A stretch of 64,000 nt of DNA from positions 33,633,056 to 33,697,055 of the forward strand of contig OX411556.1 in NCBI GenBank assembly GCA_948146395.1. The letters run 5' to 3'. Under the pieces are notes generated by a model, which did no database searches, was not told the DNA's origin, and saw only the letters and a list, made by a program, of their open reading frames with translations. This document shows positions 21,647-33,760 of the stretch, piece by piece. The stretch comes from Fragum whitleyi. Taxonomy: Eukaryota > Mollusca > Bivalvia > Cardiida > Cardiidae. Position numbers and translations under genes: made by a program. Every line of letters starts with the position of its first letter. The stretch's first letter is position 1.

Positions 21647-22309
21647 TTATGAAAATTGTTTTACAAGAAAATGTATAGCCGCGTGCTCTCCCATGTTCGG
21701 AAATACCATTCTACCGTCAACAAAATATTCATCATAACGAATACTATTGACAACATTAAAGCCATTCGTCTCAAATACCTTATTTGAATATTTAGATGTA
21801 CAATGAACCTTGGCATATAATGGCTTTATATCAAGTTCGGCGAGTAAGTTGTTGCAGAATGCTATTAGTTTGGTTGCGATCCCCCGATTGCGATATGACT
21901 TATCCACTGATAAATGCTGATATCGGATAACTTCATCTACTCCGAGTTCTTCAAATATATCATATCCTTCTACAACACGGTTCTGTATCGTGTTTGTTTG
22001 AATCAGGGCTTGGTCACTTATGCCATCATCGGTGTAAACATCATCTTTACTCTCTGTATCTATAACCTGCATCGCAATGATTTCATCTGTTCCTGGTTTA
22101 AGAAGGAGAACTGACAGACCGAAGCTGAATGGTATTTCAAACCAATGGTATTTAACCTCATCTGTAAATTGTTGGCCACCTGATCTTGAGCAAGGCTCAC
22201 CGGTAAGGTAGTGGTCGCGAAGGTATTCCATGGCTGCCTCATAACGCTCTTCTGTTAGAAGAACTAGGTTTCCAGGAAGGTCTGAATTGCCTTTAAGCTT
22301 TTCGAATGC
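21647..22309 (-). CDS. GNAT N-acetyltransferase, arylalkylamine-type, last exon
   Basis: 220 residues to the TAA stop at 21647. The fold is GNAT: a beta-strand ending in HLSVDKSYRNRGIATKL carries the acetyl-CoA pyrophosphate loop R-x-R-G-I-A, followed by helix LIAFCNNLL, and the C-terminal TSKYSNKVFETNGF matches the conserved GNAT helix/loop before the last strands. Such proteins in invertebrates transfer acetyl from acetyl-CoA to amines such as dopamine or serotonin (known of the family; substrate here is inferred). I place the exon start at 22309 because the upstream bases read CTTCCTTCATTTCAG, a strong acceptor in phase 0, just before AFEKLKGNSD. A frame continues upstream to an ATG at 22351, but those 14 residues are spelled by the polypyrimidine tract. 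The first exon(s) with the true start were not found. Confidence 0.88.
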   Translation of the reverse strand, partial: AFEKLKGNSDLPGNLVLLTEERYEAAMEYLRDHYLTGEPCSRSGGQQFTDEVKYHWFEIPFSFGLSVLLLKPGTDEIIAMQVIDTESKDDVYTDDGISDQALIQTNTIQNRVVEGYDIFEELGVDEVIRYQHLSVDKSYRNRGIATKLIAFCNNLLAELDIKPLYAKVHCTSKYSNKVFETNGFNVVNSIRYDEYFVDGRMVFPNMGEHAAIHFLVKQFS

Positions 22310-22650
22310 CTGAAATGAAGGAAGACAGTCATATTTGAAAAATTTAGACAAATACTACATAGACAATTGTAAAAGAAAATTTATGTTTCCAAATGTCTTT
22401 AATGCCGTCGTAAGACTTAATTCATTAGCCATAATCGCAATTTTCCAACTGTTAAGATAAAAAAAGAATATGAACACAGGGATTTCCGACAAACGCTCAA
22501 TGATGGTCGATTGTGCATGCAAATACAACTTGAACAAAAGTTTTTATTAGTGAACGAAGTTTTCGTTCACCAGTGTTACTACGTAAGGAAGACCCTGAAG
22601 GTTTTTAATAGTTTCGATATAAAGTAGTACTAGATTCAATTTAGTATTTA
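22310..22650. other. Upstream intron of acetyltransferase; small hairpin
   Basis: Presumed intron on the minus strand. At 22550-22571 there is a perfect hairpin GTGAACGAAGTTTTCGTTCAC next to TTATTAG, resembling a HINE 3' end in reverse, but no element body was recognised. Confidence 0.35.
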
Positions 22651-22659
22651 GAATAGACT

Positions 22660-23100
22660 GATAGATGTTTTTAAACAATCATGGTTTAATAACGTGCACT
22701 CTTGTAGACCACTTAATTTGTATAAGGAATTTAAGACGAGGTTTGGTTTTTGAAAGATACCTGGACAATTTATCAGGCAAATGCAGAATTTCTATGTCTT
22801 AACTAAGGCTATCTTCTCATAAATTACGCATTGGAACTGGTCGTTATAACCGCGAATTTACTGATTCTTCACGTAGATACTGTCTGTTTTGTGACTCTCA
22901 GGATATAGAGGACAAATACAATTTTCTTCTGGTCTGTCCGATTTATTAATATTTAAGAAAAAAGTATATAGACAAGTTTTATTATTATAAGCCAAGCGTT
23001 TTCAAATTTGCTACAATAATGAGTAATGAAAAAATATCCGTTTTAAGAAAACTCGGAAAATTCATTCGTGAGTCTTTTATGCTTCGTAATTCGTTATGCT
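22660..23100 (+). pseudogene. LINE ORF2 C-terminal remnant
   Basis: In shifting frames the plus strand reads NLYKEFKTRFGF, YLDNLSGKCRIS, KLRIGTGRYNREFTDSSRR, YCLFCDSQDIEDKYNFLLVCP, then KPSVFKFATIM and ISVLRKLGKFIRES. This is the typical end of a non-LTR retrotransposon reverse transcriptase protein with its C-x2-C-...-C knuckle; the expected His is Tyr here. Several stops and a shift at the A-run near 22955 show it is dead. Clade not assigned. A 3' AATAAA occurs near 23460. Confidence 0.7.
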
Positions 23101-23760
23101 AGCTTCTAACTATTATAACATAAAGTCTTGTTCTACCTCCCCGTACAGCATAGCTATTTCCAGATATATTAGATGCTAATTCCACAAGTTCTATCGTATT
23201 ACAATCTTGCCGGTAATGATGATGGTTGCTACAATAACAATTTCAGTTGCGTTTGTTATTGTTGTAATTGTTCTCATTCTCGCAAGTGAATGAACACCAC
23301 GATCTCACTCAAATTCAGAAAAGAGTTAGTATCCTTCCATAAAATATAAATGTAGCTATGAATTTGTGCAGCTTGTGGTATTGTTGCTGACCTTTCACAT
23401 ATTTAGATATTATACATGTTGCTTATACTTTGACCAGAAGCTCTATGTAAGTTTGTGTCAATAAAGAATATATTTATTCCAACCCTCTTTTCGCATGAAA
23501 TTATATAATTTGCTTCATATGTATCGCGAGTAATCGGTTGCAAAATTATATGATAAAAATAATTGTTCTATAATACGAATATTCAACCTTAAAATAAAAA
23601 AAATATGGTAAAATATTATATATATTCAATAAACTACATGCAAATCATTTGTTCTATAATAAATTATATTTATTCAATAATGATAAATATTTATTCTATA
23701 ATTATGATTATTTTTTTAAAAAAAATATTTATTTATTCAATAATCAAAAATATTTATTTT

Positions 23761-24600
23761 ATAGCTCATCTGAGCACATCGTTCTCAAGATGAGCTTTTG
23801 TGACCAATGAATGTCCGTCGTGCGTTGTTTGCCGTCTGTCGTCCAGCGTCCGGCAACAACAATTTTAGTGTTTACACTCTAGAGGCCACAAATATGGTCC
23901 AGTCTTCATGAAACTTGGTATGAATGTTAGCCAGGTCACAAGATTGAACCCTTTTGAAAATGGGAGGGATCCATGCCATATCGCGAGAAAATAGGCCTCT
24001 ATGACAGTTTTCTTGTTGGCACTCTAGAAGCCACAATTATGGCCAAATCTTAATGAACGTTGGTCAGAATATTGGTCAGGTCACAAGAATGAACCCTATT
24101 GAAAATAGGGAGGATCCGTGCCATATCACGGAAAAGGGGGCCTTAATGATAATTTTCTAGTTGACACTCTAGAAGCCATAATTGTGGAAAAATCTTCATG
24201 AACGTTGGTCAGTATATTGGTCAGGTCACAAGAATGGATCCTAATGAAAATGGGAAGGATCCATGCCATATCACGTCAAAAGGAGCCTTAATGATAATTT
24301 TCTTGTTTACACTCTAGAAGCCACACATATGGCCAAATTTTCATAAAATTTGATCAGAATGTTTATATAGTCAAAATGATAATCCCCTTTGTAAGATGTA
24401 TTATCTTATGGGAAAATACAAGAAAAGAAGGGGCCTTTATTCTCTTTATCAACTCCAGGGGTTATCAGTATTTCAGTATGTTTATCTTGTCAAAGGTTGA
24501 AACCCCCATAAATCTTATTAAGAAGAGGCTAGAAACTTATGCAGTGATCATAAGAACTGAATAATCTCTTTCTTTGAAAAATTTAATGATCATTTAACGA
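23761..24600 (-). mobile_element. HINE-like element, minus orientation, 5' end unclear
   Basis: 3' end at left with the hairpin TCATCTGAGCACATCG...CTCAAGATGAG and a GTCCGTCGTGCG tract. The interior has three ~145-bp repeats ('cactctagaagccacaatta', 'ggtcaggtcacaagaatg', 'ggatccatgccatatcac'). The right end could not be placed. Confidence 0.5.
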
Positions 24601-24715
24601 TCAGATGTCAGAGTGAAGTTTCCCGATACACGATAATGTAAACCTTACTTTATTCGTTATTCGAATTCGAAAATTATCTTACATATCATATCACTGAAAA
24701 GCCTTTTTTTCTTAA

Positions 24716-26284
24716 TTAGCTCACCTGAGCACGAAGTGCTCAAGGTGAGCTATTGTGATCGTAGAATGTCCGTCGTCCGTCGTCAGTCGTGCGTCGTGCG
24801 ACGTCCGTCGTCCACAATTTCTTTAAACATCTTCTCCTCTTAAACCAGTGGGCCAATCTTGATGAAACTTGGCAGGGTTGTTCCTTGGGTCAAGCTCCCT
24901 TTACCCTTAACAAAAGGGTGAAAATATGAAAATCTTTAAAAATCTTCTTCTCTGAAACCAGATGGCAGACAGCTTTCATATCTGGTATGCAGTATTATCT
25001 AGTGGACCTCTACTAAGTTTGTTCATATCAAGACCCTGGGGTCATATTTGGGCTTTGCCCGGGCCAAACCCTTTTTACAAAGAATCAAAGAGCGAAAATC
25101 TTTAAAAAATCTTCTTCTCTGAAACCAGATGGCAGACAGCTTTCATATTTGGTATGAAGCATCACCTAGTGGGCATCTACAAAGTTTGTTCATATCAAGA
25201 CGTTTGGGTCATATTTTGGCTTTGCACGGGTGCATCCCTTTATCTCTTATGAGCACGAAGGGTAAAAAAAATGAAAATCTTCAAAAATCTTCTTCTATAA
25301 AACCAGATGAGAGACAGCTTCCATATTTGGTATGTAGCATCATCTAGTGGACCTCTACCAAGTTTGTTCATATCAAGACCCTGGGGTCATATTTTGGTTC
25401 CATCCGGGCGCAACCCTTTTTACATAGAATCAAAGAGCGAAAATCTTTTAAAATCTTCTTAAATCGAAACCACAGGGCACACTGCTTTCACTTTTGGTAT
25501 GTAGTAACACCTTGTGGGCCTCTACAAAGTTTGTTCATATCAAGACCCTTGGGTCATGTTTGGGCTTTGCACGGGTGCACCCCTTTATCTCTTATGAGCA
25601 CGAAGGGTAAAAAAATGAAAATTTTCAAAACTCTTCTTCTATTAAACCAGAAGGCAGACAGCTTCCATATTTGGTATGTAGCATCATCTAGTGGACCTCT
25701 ACCAAGTTTGTTCATATCAAGACCCTAGGATCATATTTGGGCTCCACCCGGGCGCAACCCTTTTTACATTGAATCAAAGAGCAAAAATCTAATAAAATCT
25801 TCTCTTATCGAAACCAGAGGGCACACTGCTTTCATTTTTGGTATGTAGTATCATCTAGTGGGCCCCTACCAAGTTTGTTCATATCAAGACCCTTGGGTCA
25901 TATTTGGGCTCCACCCGGGCCCATCCCTTTCAGCTCATATGAGAACGATGGGTGAAAACAGGAAAACCTTCAAAAATAATCTTCTCTGAAACCAGAAGGC
26001 AGACAGCTTTCATATTTAGAATATAACATCATCTTATGAACCTCTTCCAAGTTTGTTCATATCAAGACCCTGGGGTCACATTTAGGGTCCACCCGGGTGC
26101 ATCTCTTTTTACATAGAATCAAAGAGCAAAAAGGCATATCTGTCTTGCTCTTCGCTGAAAACGTTCCATGGTATTGATCTTAGGCAAATATCTTCTTTTT
26201 GACATCTGCCTATCTAATCAATGTGATGTCCCAGGGCTCAAAGAGACTCAGGTGAGCGATCTAGGACCATCTTGGTCCTCTTGT
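24716..26284 (-). mobile_element. HINE-like element, minus orientation, complete ends
   Basis: 3' end at left: TTAGCTCACCTGAGCACGAA hairpin, then a GTCCGTCGTCCGTCG tract. 5' end at right reads inverted ACAAGAGGACCAAGATGGTC and CGCTCACCTGAG. GCTCACCTGAG is shared by both ends. Interior is a tandem array (next entry). A related element in opposite orientation is 53788-55010. Confidence 0.65.
24941..26140 (-). repeat. Two-type alternating ~170-bp tandem array
   Basis: Units begin near 24941, 25108, 25287, 25451, 25630, 25798 and 25976, giving lengths of about 167, 179, 164, 179, 168 and 178. Long units contain 'tatctcttatgagcacgaag' or a variant; short units contain 'tttttacatagaatcaaag'. They strictly alternate, giving a ~345-bp higher-order period. 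Confidence 0.75.
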
Positions 26285-26416
26285 TCCATATTTAACTCAT
26301 TATCTGACGTTAACGAATTAACGACTGTTTCAAATAAATATAAATTACAGAGGTCTGACAACAATGGATATTCACTGACTGAAATGTAATAGTTATGAGA
26401 GAGAACATGAACATTC

Positions 26417-26700
26417 ATGAAAAATAAGGAATTTCTTAATAACTCTCAGATTTTTTTCTGTTATGTGACTTTCGATGCAATTACTGGGAAGTTATCAAAA
26501 CGTTTCAGAGAGCACCAAAGAAAGAGAAAATTTCACCTCCTTGAATTGGTTGACATTTTAAAAATCGGTGTAGATATTATACGATTCTTATGGCTTAAAA
26601 ATATATACGGTCTAGTTCCATCTTATATGTCTGATTTGATAGAAGTAAGTAATAATTCATGTGCTGCTTTTCATATAAGGTATTTCGAATTGCCTTAAAA
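26417..26700 (+). pseudogene. Possible LINE reverse-transcriptase tail remnant
   Basis: The frame reads WLKNIYGLVPSYMSDLIEV and, later, CAAFHIRYFELP, reminiscent of the 'K...GLAP.YL.DLI...LR....LP' stretch near the end of non-LTR reverse transcriptases. Short and isolated; weak call. Confidence 0.3.
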
Positions 26701-26935
26701 TCCCGTTAGGGATCAATAGTATCAAAATTGTTTTATAAATCTGCTGACGCATTTATTTATTTCATTTTATTTTTTCCTCAAAACATCGAACCAATTACCA
26801 TTTGACCAACAATGTATAGTGCCTTCTTTTCTAAGAAGGCCTCATAGTAAAGAATTTTTTCATTCAATTATTTAAATACGATGTAAACTTTATAAGCTAC
26901 CTTCTCTAAATCATGAATTTATTATCATAATTATC

Positions 26936-27058
<123 letters not shown>

Positions 27059-27121
27059 GCACAAAACGTGATCATAGAGCTAATTGTGAAGCAAATGAAC
27101 AATTAATTGTTACATGTTATT

Positions 27122-27190
27122 ACTCGCCACCGCGATATTACTAAAAGATTGTTGAAAGCGGCGTAAAACCCCATTAAAACAAACAAATAC
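27122..27190 (+). mobile_element. SINE 3'-end fragment
   Basis: 'gccaccgcgatattact', 'gttgaaagcggcgtaaaacc' and a (CAAA)n tail match the SINE 3' region. Confidence 0.6.
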
Positions 27191-27199
27191 GCTTTTATT

Positions 27200-27716
27200 T
27201 TTTTCAGATCAATTCAATTTCACCTTGTCACTTTCTTGTCAAAGTCCTATAAATTCTTTGAGTGCGAAATCATTTAAACGGATTTGTTCTATTACTTCAG
27301 ATATCAATAGTAAATATAATCAGGTAAAACAATAATAAATACAGGTGCTCAAATATTGCAGTTTTCATAAGAAACGAATTTTAATGAAATAATATGGAAC
27401 TTGATTTTGAAAAATATTCTGAATAATTAAACGTTATCAAGGCACTGAAGGTCTTATGGCTAAGAGAGTTATTAAATATTTTGAACTTTACACACTTTCT
27501 TTATTTTTCCCAAGTTGTAATAAGATTTGTCATTTAGAACATCTGAAGATTCTCTGATTCTGATCTTGTTCTCAATTTTGCAAGCATGTTTATATCATTC
27601 TATCATTATCATTTGAATCATACTTCATTTATATTGAAGGCAACACTGTAAAAAAGACTACTTTCATATTATTCATTTGAAATATGCCTTAATGTTCTAC
27701 CTTCATGAAATAAAGA

Positions 27717-27752
<36 letters not shown>

Positions 27753-29900
27753 AAATTGAACAGTTCAACTCATTTATAGAAAAAATTGAAATTGAAGGCG
27801 ATACTTATTCTGTTTAGATAAAAAACAAACAATTCTCCTTTTCCTTATGTCTAATCACTTCTATTTTTCCAATGGACATTCTAATGTGCGATAATGAATA
27901 TTTAGTAAGTTTAAGGTACACATCCACAAATAGCACCAAAGAGCTTTATTTTTTAGGAAAAAATAAAATCTCGCAAAAACAGCTGCAGCTTCCAGCTTAA
28001 CGTTGCTCATTGAAATAATATTTGTGCGTGACATATCCAACAGTTTGATGTATACGTGAGCTGTAAGTAGGCCTATTGAGCAGCCTAGACAGTGAAATAA
28101 TGCTATTAAAAGGTATGTTCCCGACAAGAAACCGTATAAAATATTTATCTCGATACTTTGTTAAAATAGACCATACTTTCAAGCTTTTCAGGATAAAATG
28201 AAATTATTTGAAAACCATGTTTTAAATTATTTTCCTTTGAGTATTAAACAGACATTATCAAAGGAAAAATTTCTTTCTATCAGTGAACAATAAAATTAAG
28301 TGAAATGTATCAATTCACAATACAATGAGTATATTTCTTAGAAAAATTGCCGCCATTTTTTTTAAAAAACTAAAATTTTAAATAGAAAATGCAAATGAAA
28401 AAAAAAAGAAAGGAAATAAAAGAAACATACAAATCCAATGAAACCTGTGGGACGAAAATAATGAGCCTTCGGCAGCGTACATCTAGTCCAAAAAATTAAT
28501 ATTATTGATCAATTGATTTTTTTTTCATTGACAGTGACTATCTATCAATTCAAACAATAATGTAATTCGTGGTTTTATATTGTCGACGGGTTCCCAAAAA
28601 ATCGTAACTAAAGCGGTAGTTACAATGTTTTGGTGACTGGTCGACGATTTATATGTACCTGAATTTGAGAGCGGAACGAATTAGTGAATATAGAAAGTTG
28701 ACAAATTTAAATTATTCAAAACTGTTTAGATATTCTAATTGTATGTTGTTGATTTTTCTAGATTATTAGAAGTAGATTGCAATATTTAAATTTAGTGATT
28801 CTAAATAGCGAAATCTCAAGTTAAGAGCGAACAAAAATTAGTCAAATTAAGCCAACCCCCCCCCCCCCCCCCCTTTGAAGAAAAGGGGTGTATTGCTTTT
28901 CACTTGTCGGTCGGTCCGTCGGTCGGTCCTTTCTACTCGTCTTATTTTTGAGTTACCTTTTGATTTTATTTTTGTCAGGAACATATTTCAAAATGCGTGC
29001 AAGCTAGAATCTTAGAATTTCACAGGTGGATAGATCTCAGTGAGGAGAAGTACAGTGCACAAGAATCGTTACTCTACTTTTCATATTTTTTTAGTTATTG
29101 ACCTTTCGAAATAAACAAAAAATATGCCACTAACCTTCTCTGATGGGGAGCATAAATGTTTTACAAAAAATCTCTTGTTTTCAAGAAGTTTTCCATGTTT
29201 ATTGAAAAAAAAAACAAAAAAAACACGGACTTTTTACAGAAAAAATATTTTGCCTACCCAGACGAAATCGGTTCTTCCCGGAAAATGAAAAAAAGTTACC
29301 TGATCGTATTTACTTTTGATTCGGGAAAGAAGAGTCTGTTTTTCCATAGCGATGCTGTACTATTATCCAACTAACCAACCACACAGAGTGAAGTATAATT
29401 TATATTCACTGACCTTTATAGTCATGTCACATAATTGGGACACACTCACACTTCGTTGTTTATTTATTGGGTTTAAACAAAACTTTTCACTATTTCAAAA
29501 TGTCAAAACGAACAAACTTTAGTATGATAATAATGCCGAAAACAAATCAAAATGATGTAATCACTTTAATTATTCGGCACTGAATGATTGAAAGGGTTGT
29601 TGTTCCGGGAATTTAGATATATTTATTTCTGAAGAAAAAATCCATCCAAACACAAGTTGTAAATAATTAAACCAACCTGTATATATGCCACATTTAATAA
29701 CACCTTTGGGAAAAAATCAAGGGAGAAAGCTTAATTCTTAGCATATCGACAAATAGTATACAATAAAAAACAACCTTGAAAGCTTAAAATTCTTAGCATC
29801 TCGACAAATAGCCTACAATAAAAAACAAACAAACAAAAAAGTTACCTGCTATATACAAGTATTGCATCACCGATAGGTTTTGGATTTTAAGTTGCAATAC
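27200..29900. other. AT-rich spacer with microsatellites
   Basis: Holds the (ATT)n tract 27717-27751, a C18 run at 28856-28873, and at 28880-29110 a GTCGGTCGGTCCGTCGG tract that resembles the 3' part of a HINE-like element in reverse ('gggtgtattgc'). No gene seen. Confidence 0.45.
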
Positions 29901-29907
29901 ATTTAAA

Positions 29908-30188
29908 TTTGTTTGTTTGTTTGAATGGAGTTTTACATAGCTTTCAACAATCTTCCAGTTATACCGCGTCGGCTGAAGCAGCTTACAATGGATTTCTGGT
30001 ATTTCCCTCTCCAGTACTACCATCACATCTTTTCCTAGCCTCCAGCTGTTATCTCACATTGGTCTACGACCATCAACCCATTTGTGAGAGACAAATAGTC
30101 GGAAAGAATGAGTGCCGCCGTCGGGGATCGAACCCAGGACCTCTAGATTGACAGTCCGACGCGCTACCAACAGCGCTATGACGGCGGC
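29908..30188 (-). mobile_element. tRNA-derived SINE, full length, minus orientation
   Basis: Complete from a (GTTT)n tail at left to the tRNA-like head at right ('gggatcgaacccaggacctc', 'gacagtccgacgcgctacca', 'tatgacggcggc'). Confidence 0.85.
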
Positions 30189-30245
30189 TCAAAAAAAATA
30201 GTTTGACTGTTTGGCCTGAGATAGACATAAGTTCAAGATCTGAAA

Positions 30246-30330
30246 CATTTGAAACGTTAGAAATTTCACCCCGATTTGCACCTTTGTAAGTGCAAAGCGG
30301 GGAAATATTTCTCAAACGTTCGAACATACA
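30246..30330. repeat. Foldback repeat, diverged copy
   Basis: 'gaaacgttagaaatttcacc' with 'gatttgcacctttgtaagtgc' pairs with 'aaagcggggaaatatttc' and 'aacgttcg'. The inner part resembles the 8028-8167 hairpin. Confidence 0.45.
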
Positions 30331-30587
30331 TAATTTGTATTTCTCTCTCACATACAGTCCTAGCCTCTTTTTCTCTCAAAGTGACGGCTTAATCAAAAAT
30401 GCTATCTTTTCAACATTAATTTACTTTAAACAAATGTACAGATTAAAAGGTACAGTTTTTACACATTCAGACCGTCAAAATATAATTAAGAAGCGGGCCA
30501 AATGTCAAATAACCTACATACAGATTGTGACTCAAGATTAACAAAGAAAGGTTACAGAAAGTATGACATGATATTGGACATAGACAA

Positions 30588-30670
30588 ATGTGACACGTTA
30601 TGCAAAAATGGACCATCTGGAAACTCTGTAAAATGTAAATTTGAAAAAGAGATTGGGTCCCAACCAATTC
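30588..30670 (+). mobile_element. MITE, TGTGACCC family, fragment
   Basis: 'atgtgacacgttatgcaaaa', 'ggaccatctggaaactctg' and 'aaaaagagattgggtccca' match 51596-51670. Confidence 0.5.
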
Positions 30671-30895
30671 AAATTATTCGGACAACTTATTTCTGGCCCC
30701 GGGAATCGCTGCCCGCTTTATCAACGTCTCCAAGACGACGGGCTACCAGTTAACTACTCTCTATATAGTACTGACCCCTTATAGAATAATGGCCCCCATC
30801 CTGATTTATCTATATATAAAATATTAACCCCCACCTAACTTATTGTTGATTTAATATAACTCTGCATGGTTATCAATTCTATTCACCATCGTTCT

Positions 30896-31877
30896 AATAC
30901 GCCGCCGAAGGTGGACGTATATCGGAATCATCTGCGATGTCTGTCAGTCCGTTCGTCCCGACATCAGTACGTCCGTACGTACTTCCGTTCGTTCGTCCTA
31001 ATCTTGTGAAGCAACTCCTCATTCATTTATTGACAGATTTCGATGATTCTGTCACAAAATGTTCCAAGTCACCTGACCTTGCGAAACATTAACGCGGTTT
31101 GTTGAAATTCAGCCACGTCATGGAAAACGAGGCCTTCATGTGAAATTTCTTGTGAATGAAACCCTCCTTCATTCATTTGATAGGAATCTTTTCTCAAAAT
31201 GTTCTTTGCCAACATACCTGGCAAATGACATCATGGTTTGGTGATATTCAGACACGTCATGAAAAAAACTGCTTTGTTGTCAAATTTCTTGTGAACGCAA
31301 CGCCTCCTTCAATTATTGACCGATTTGGTTCAACTTATCACTAATTGTTCCTAATCACCTGGTCTTGAGCAGTTTGTCGCGGTTTTGCGAAATTCTGCTG
31401 TGTCAGAGGAAAAGGAGTCTTCACGTCAATTTTTGTATGTCTGTACGTCCTCATCTGCAGAATGTTCCTACTTACCTTATCTGTCGTTTCACATATTGTC
31501 GGAATTAGATAATATTATCCTGTGTCACAAAAAAGGGACCGTAATATAAAATTTCTTGTTAAAAGGAATTCCTACTTTAACTATGGATGGATTTCCATGA
31601 AAGTTTCACATACTATTCATTATCATATGACCATGTGTAAATCGTCCTGATTTAGTAAACTATGCTATGTCATGGAAAAAGTGGCCTTGTTGTGAACTAT
31701 CTTATAGGAAACTACTCTTCATTTAAGGATTGACTTATTTGACACTTTGAAAGGTTACCCTTCATATGGTGAATAGGAGCATATTTCCACATTTCATTCA
31801 TATGATGCACAACCACAGTAAAGGCGGCTTTAATTTCATTCCTTTGGGGCGTATTTTGTGTCAGCGACACTCTTGTT
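30896..31877 (-). mobile_element. HINE-like element, minus orientation
   Basis: 5' end at right reads inverted ACAAGAGTGTCGCTGACACA then AATACGCCCC; 3' end at left starts AATACGCCGCCGAAGGTGG followed by CAGTCCGTTCGTCC tracts. AATACGCC is the shared subterminal word. Interior units carry 'acgtcatggaaaa', 'aatttcttgtgaa'. Confidence 0.55.
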
Positions 31878-31879
31878 AT

Positions 31880-32285
31880 TTGCTTTTGCTGTTTCTGCTG
31901 CTTTAATTAACTCTTTGTTTAAAAGCTAGCATTTCTTTTATACCGCGGTAACATTGCTTAAAATCCTTGTGCTAAAAAGCCAGGCTTTGAGTATCTTCTT
32001 AGCAGTCAAACTTCATGGTGTCTAGTGTAAACTGCATGCCTTCCGATAATAGTCCCTGTGTGTGTTTGAGCGTGCGTGCGTGCGTATGCGTAAGGAGAGA
32101 GAATGCAACATGATACAGACTCTTTTTCCTCTCATTTTAATTGAAAACGGTTGTGTTTTAACCTTCTTAAAACAAAATTATTATTATCAATATTGTAATT
32201 ACTTTAATTGCCATAATTTCAAAATTTTACTTGAAATTTCATAGAAATAGCTCCTCGCTGCTGATACATAAAATCGGTAGTTTTA
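31880..32285. other. No recognisable feature
   Basis: Includes a short GTGCGTGCGTGCG run near 32075; otherwise nothing I can name. Confidence 0.5.
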
Positions 32286-32450
32286 AGCTCCATTAACGTA
32301 GTCCAGCGGAACAAATGGCGTGGCCTGGTGTTCGTCGTGAATTCGTCCAGCCGTTCGTTCATTCGTCCGACCGTCCATCATCCGTCCGTAAAAGTTTACT
32401 TTAAATATCGCCCCAAAATGATCCTTGTGAGACCCTCTTTCCGACCCTAG
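32286..32450 (-). mobile_element. HINE-like 3'-end fragment
   Basis: 'taagctccattaacgtagtc' followed by 'gtccagccgttcgttcattc' and 'gtccgaccgtcc' resembles the 3' end of the ACTAGAAAGCC family in reverse. Stops close to the 54-bp inverted repeat. Confidence 0.4.
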
Positions 32451-33189
32451 ATTAGAACAATAACATGGTCGCTATAGGCGGTCGGGTCATCTAAAAACAG
32501 CACAATAATCACCGTGTATCAACGTACACCGGATATAGCGATTAGTGAGTCGAGGGAAATATCACGGGGTGTTGTACAAGGTGAGCTTTTCTCTCGTTTT
32601 TTGTTAAATCACGTAAAAACTTTCCTGTAAGCATACAAGACAGGCGTTACTGATATAATCATGTAGCTATCAACCCGTATCAAATGATTGGTTAGCATCC
32701 ATAAGCGGCTACAATTAAAAAAATACCCCCCTAATCACCGATGATTTCCGTTTGTCCATCGCGAAAATACTGTTTTGACTGAATTTTTAGAGTTTCTCAT
32801 ACTAAAACCCATGATAAATTACCAAACATAACACAGAAAATCACTAGAAACACTCCTGCCTTTTGTATGAAGTGAATATACCGATAAATTCACATGTTGT
32901 TTCTTCTCCCGGTGTACGGCCTATAGGGAGATGGTGTACGTCGTATAGCAAATCTCCCGTTAATAGTGTACGGCCTATAGCAAGAAAAAATATTTCTTAA
33001 ATGGTTTGTCTAGCGCTAAAGTAAAACGTGTTTGATGGATAAAGTTATCTTTTTGTCTTTTGTACATTCGATGGAGCATTTTTCCCTTACCAATGCAGTT
33101 GTCATGACTAATTTAATCTTTACCACAAATGAATACCTGTTTCAGTATAGTGTTAAAGTCAAACCTTGGTAATTGTGTGCTTTTAAACA

Positions 33190-33562
33190 GGCTTTAGACA
33201 AGTATGATATGTATAAATTGGGATCAGCGAGATCCTCGCTGTCATTTTCTCTGTCTCGACTTAAAGAGCAAAGAAACTCAGCATTACTGGCATCTCTTTC
33301 ATTCTTTCCAAATTTTGGATATCAAGATCAGACGAGTCGTATTGTTACTGCTCTTTTATCCCTTACTCAGTTTGAAGATGAAATTTTAATTTCAATTGTA
33401 AATAGTGACCATTCTTTCGGTGAGAATCATTTGTGTTTTATTTTGAATGTCCCTATAGCTTTTATCAGTATAAACATGGCCAAGCTTCATGGATATATCC
33501 AAAAATGGGCATTGTCCATTTGTTGTCAGTACCGTAGTTGTTGTCGTCGTATGATTAGATAA
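33190..33562 (+). CDS. Unrecognised open segment with splice-like 5' edge
   Basis: A 124-codon open stretch begins after 'tgcttttaaacag', an acceptor-like sequence, with ALDKYDMYKLGSARSS and SLSRLKEQRN, and ends at TAA 33560-33562. Ser/Leu rich, no known motif. It lies between the left 54-bp TIR and its subterminal motifs on one side and repeats on the other, so it might be a remnant of the element's own gene, or chance. Confidence 0.22.
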
Positions 33563-33760
33563 CAAAATTGAAATACGATTTTTTTAATCAATTTAATCAC
33601 GGCCGTGTTTCATGGGTATATCCGAAGCATAGACATTGTCCAGTTGTTGTCAACATCGATGTTGTCGTTAGGTTCACCAGCCGCTACGGTAAGACCTTTA
33701 AAGTAAGCCCCATTCAAACATATATTAACAAATTTTTAACACGGGTTTTAACGCCGCATT

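Noticed and set aside
22310..22351. Start codon at 22351 giving a 234-residue acetyltransferase
   Set aside because: The extra 14 codons are the pyrimidine tract and AG of a strong splice acceptor; the exon most likely begins at 22309.
25129..25728. Similar short frames repeated across 25-26 kb as a peptide family
   Set aside because: They translate the tandem array units of a HINE-like element; no starts, splice sites or signal peptides are consistent.
24941..26140. CRISPR-like or satellite array
   Set aside because: Units are 165-179 bp, diverged and without short spacers, and are bounded by transposon termini.
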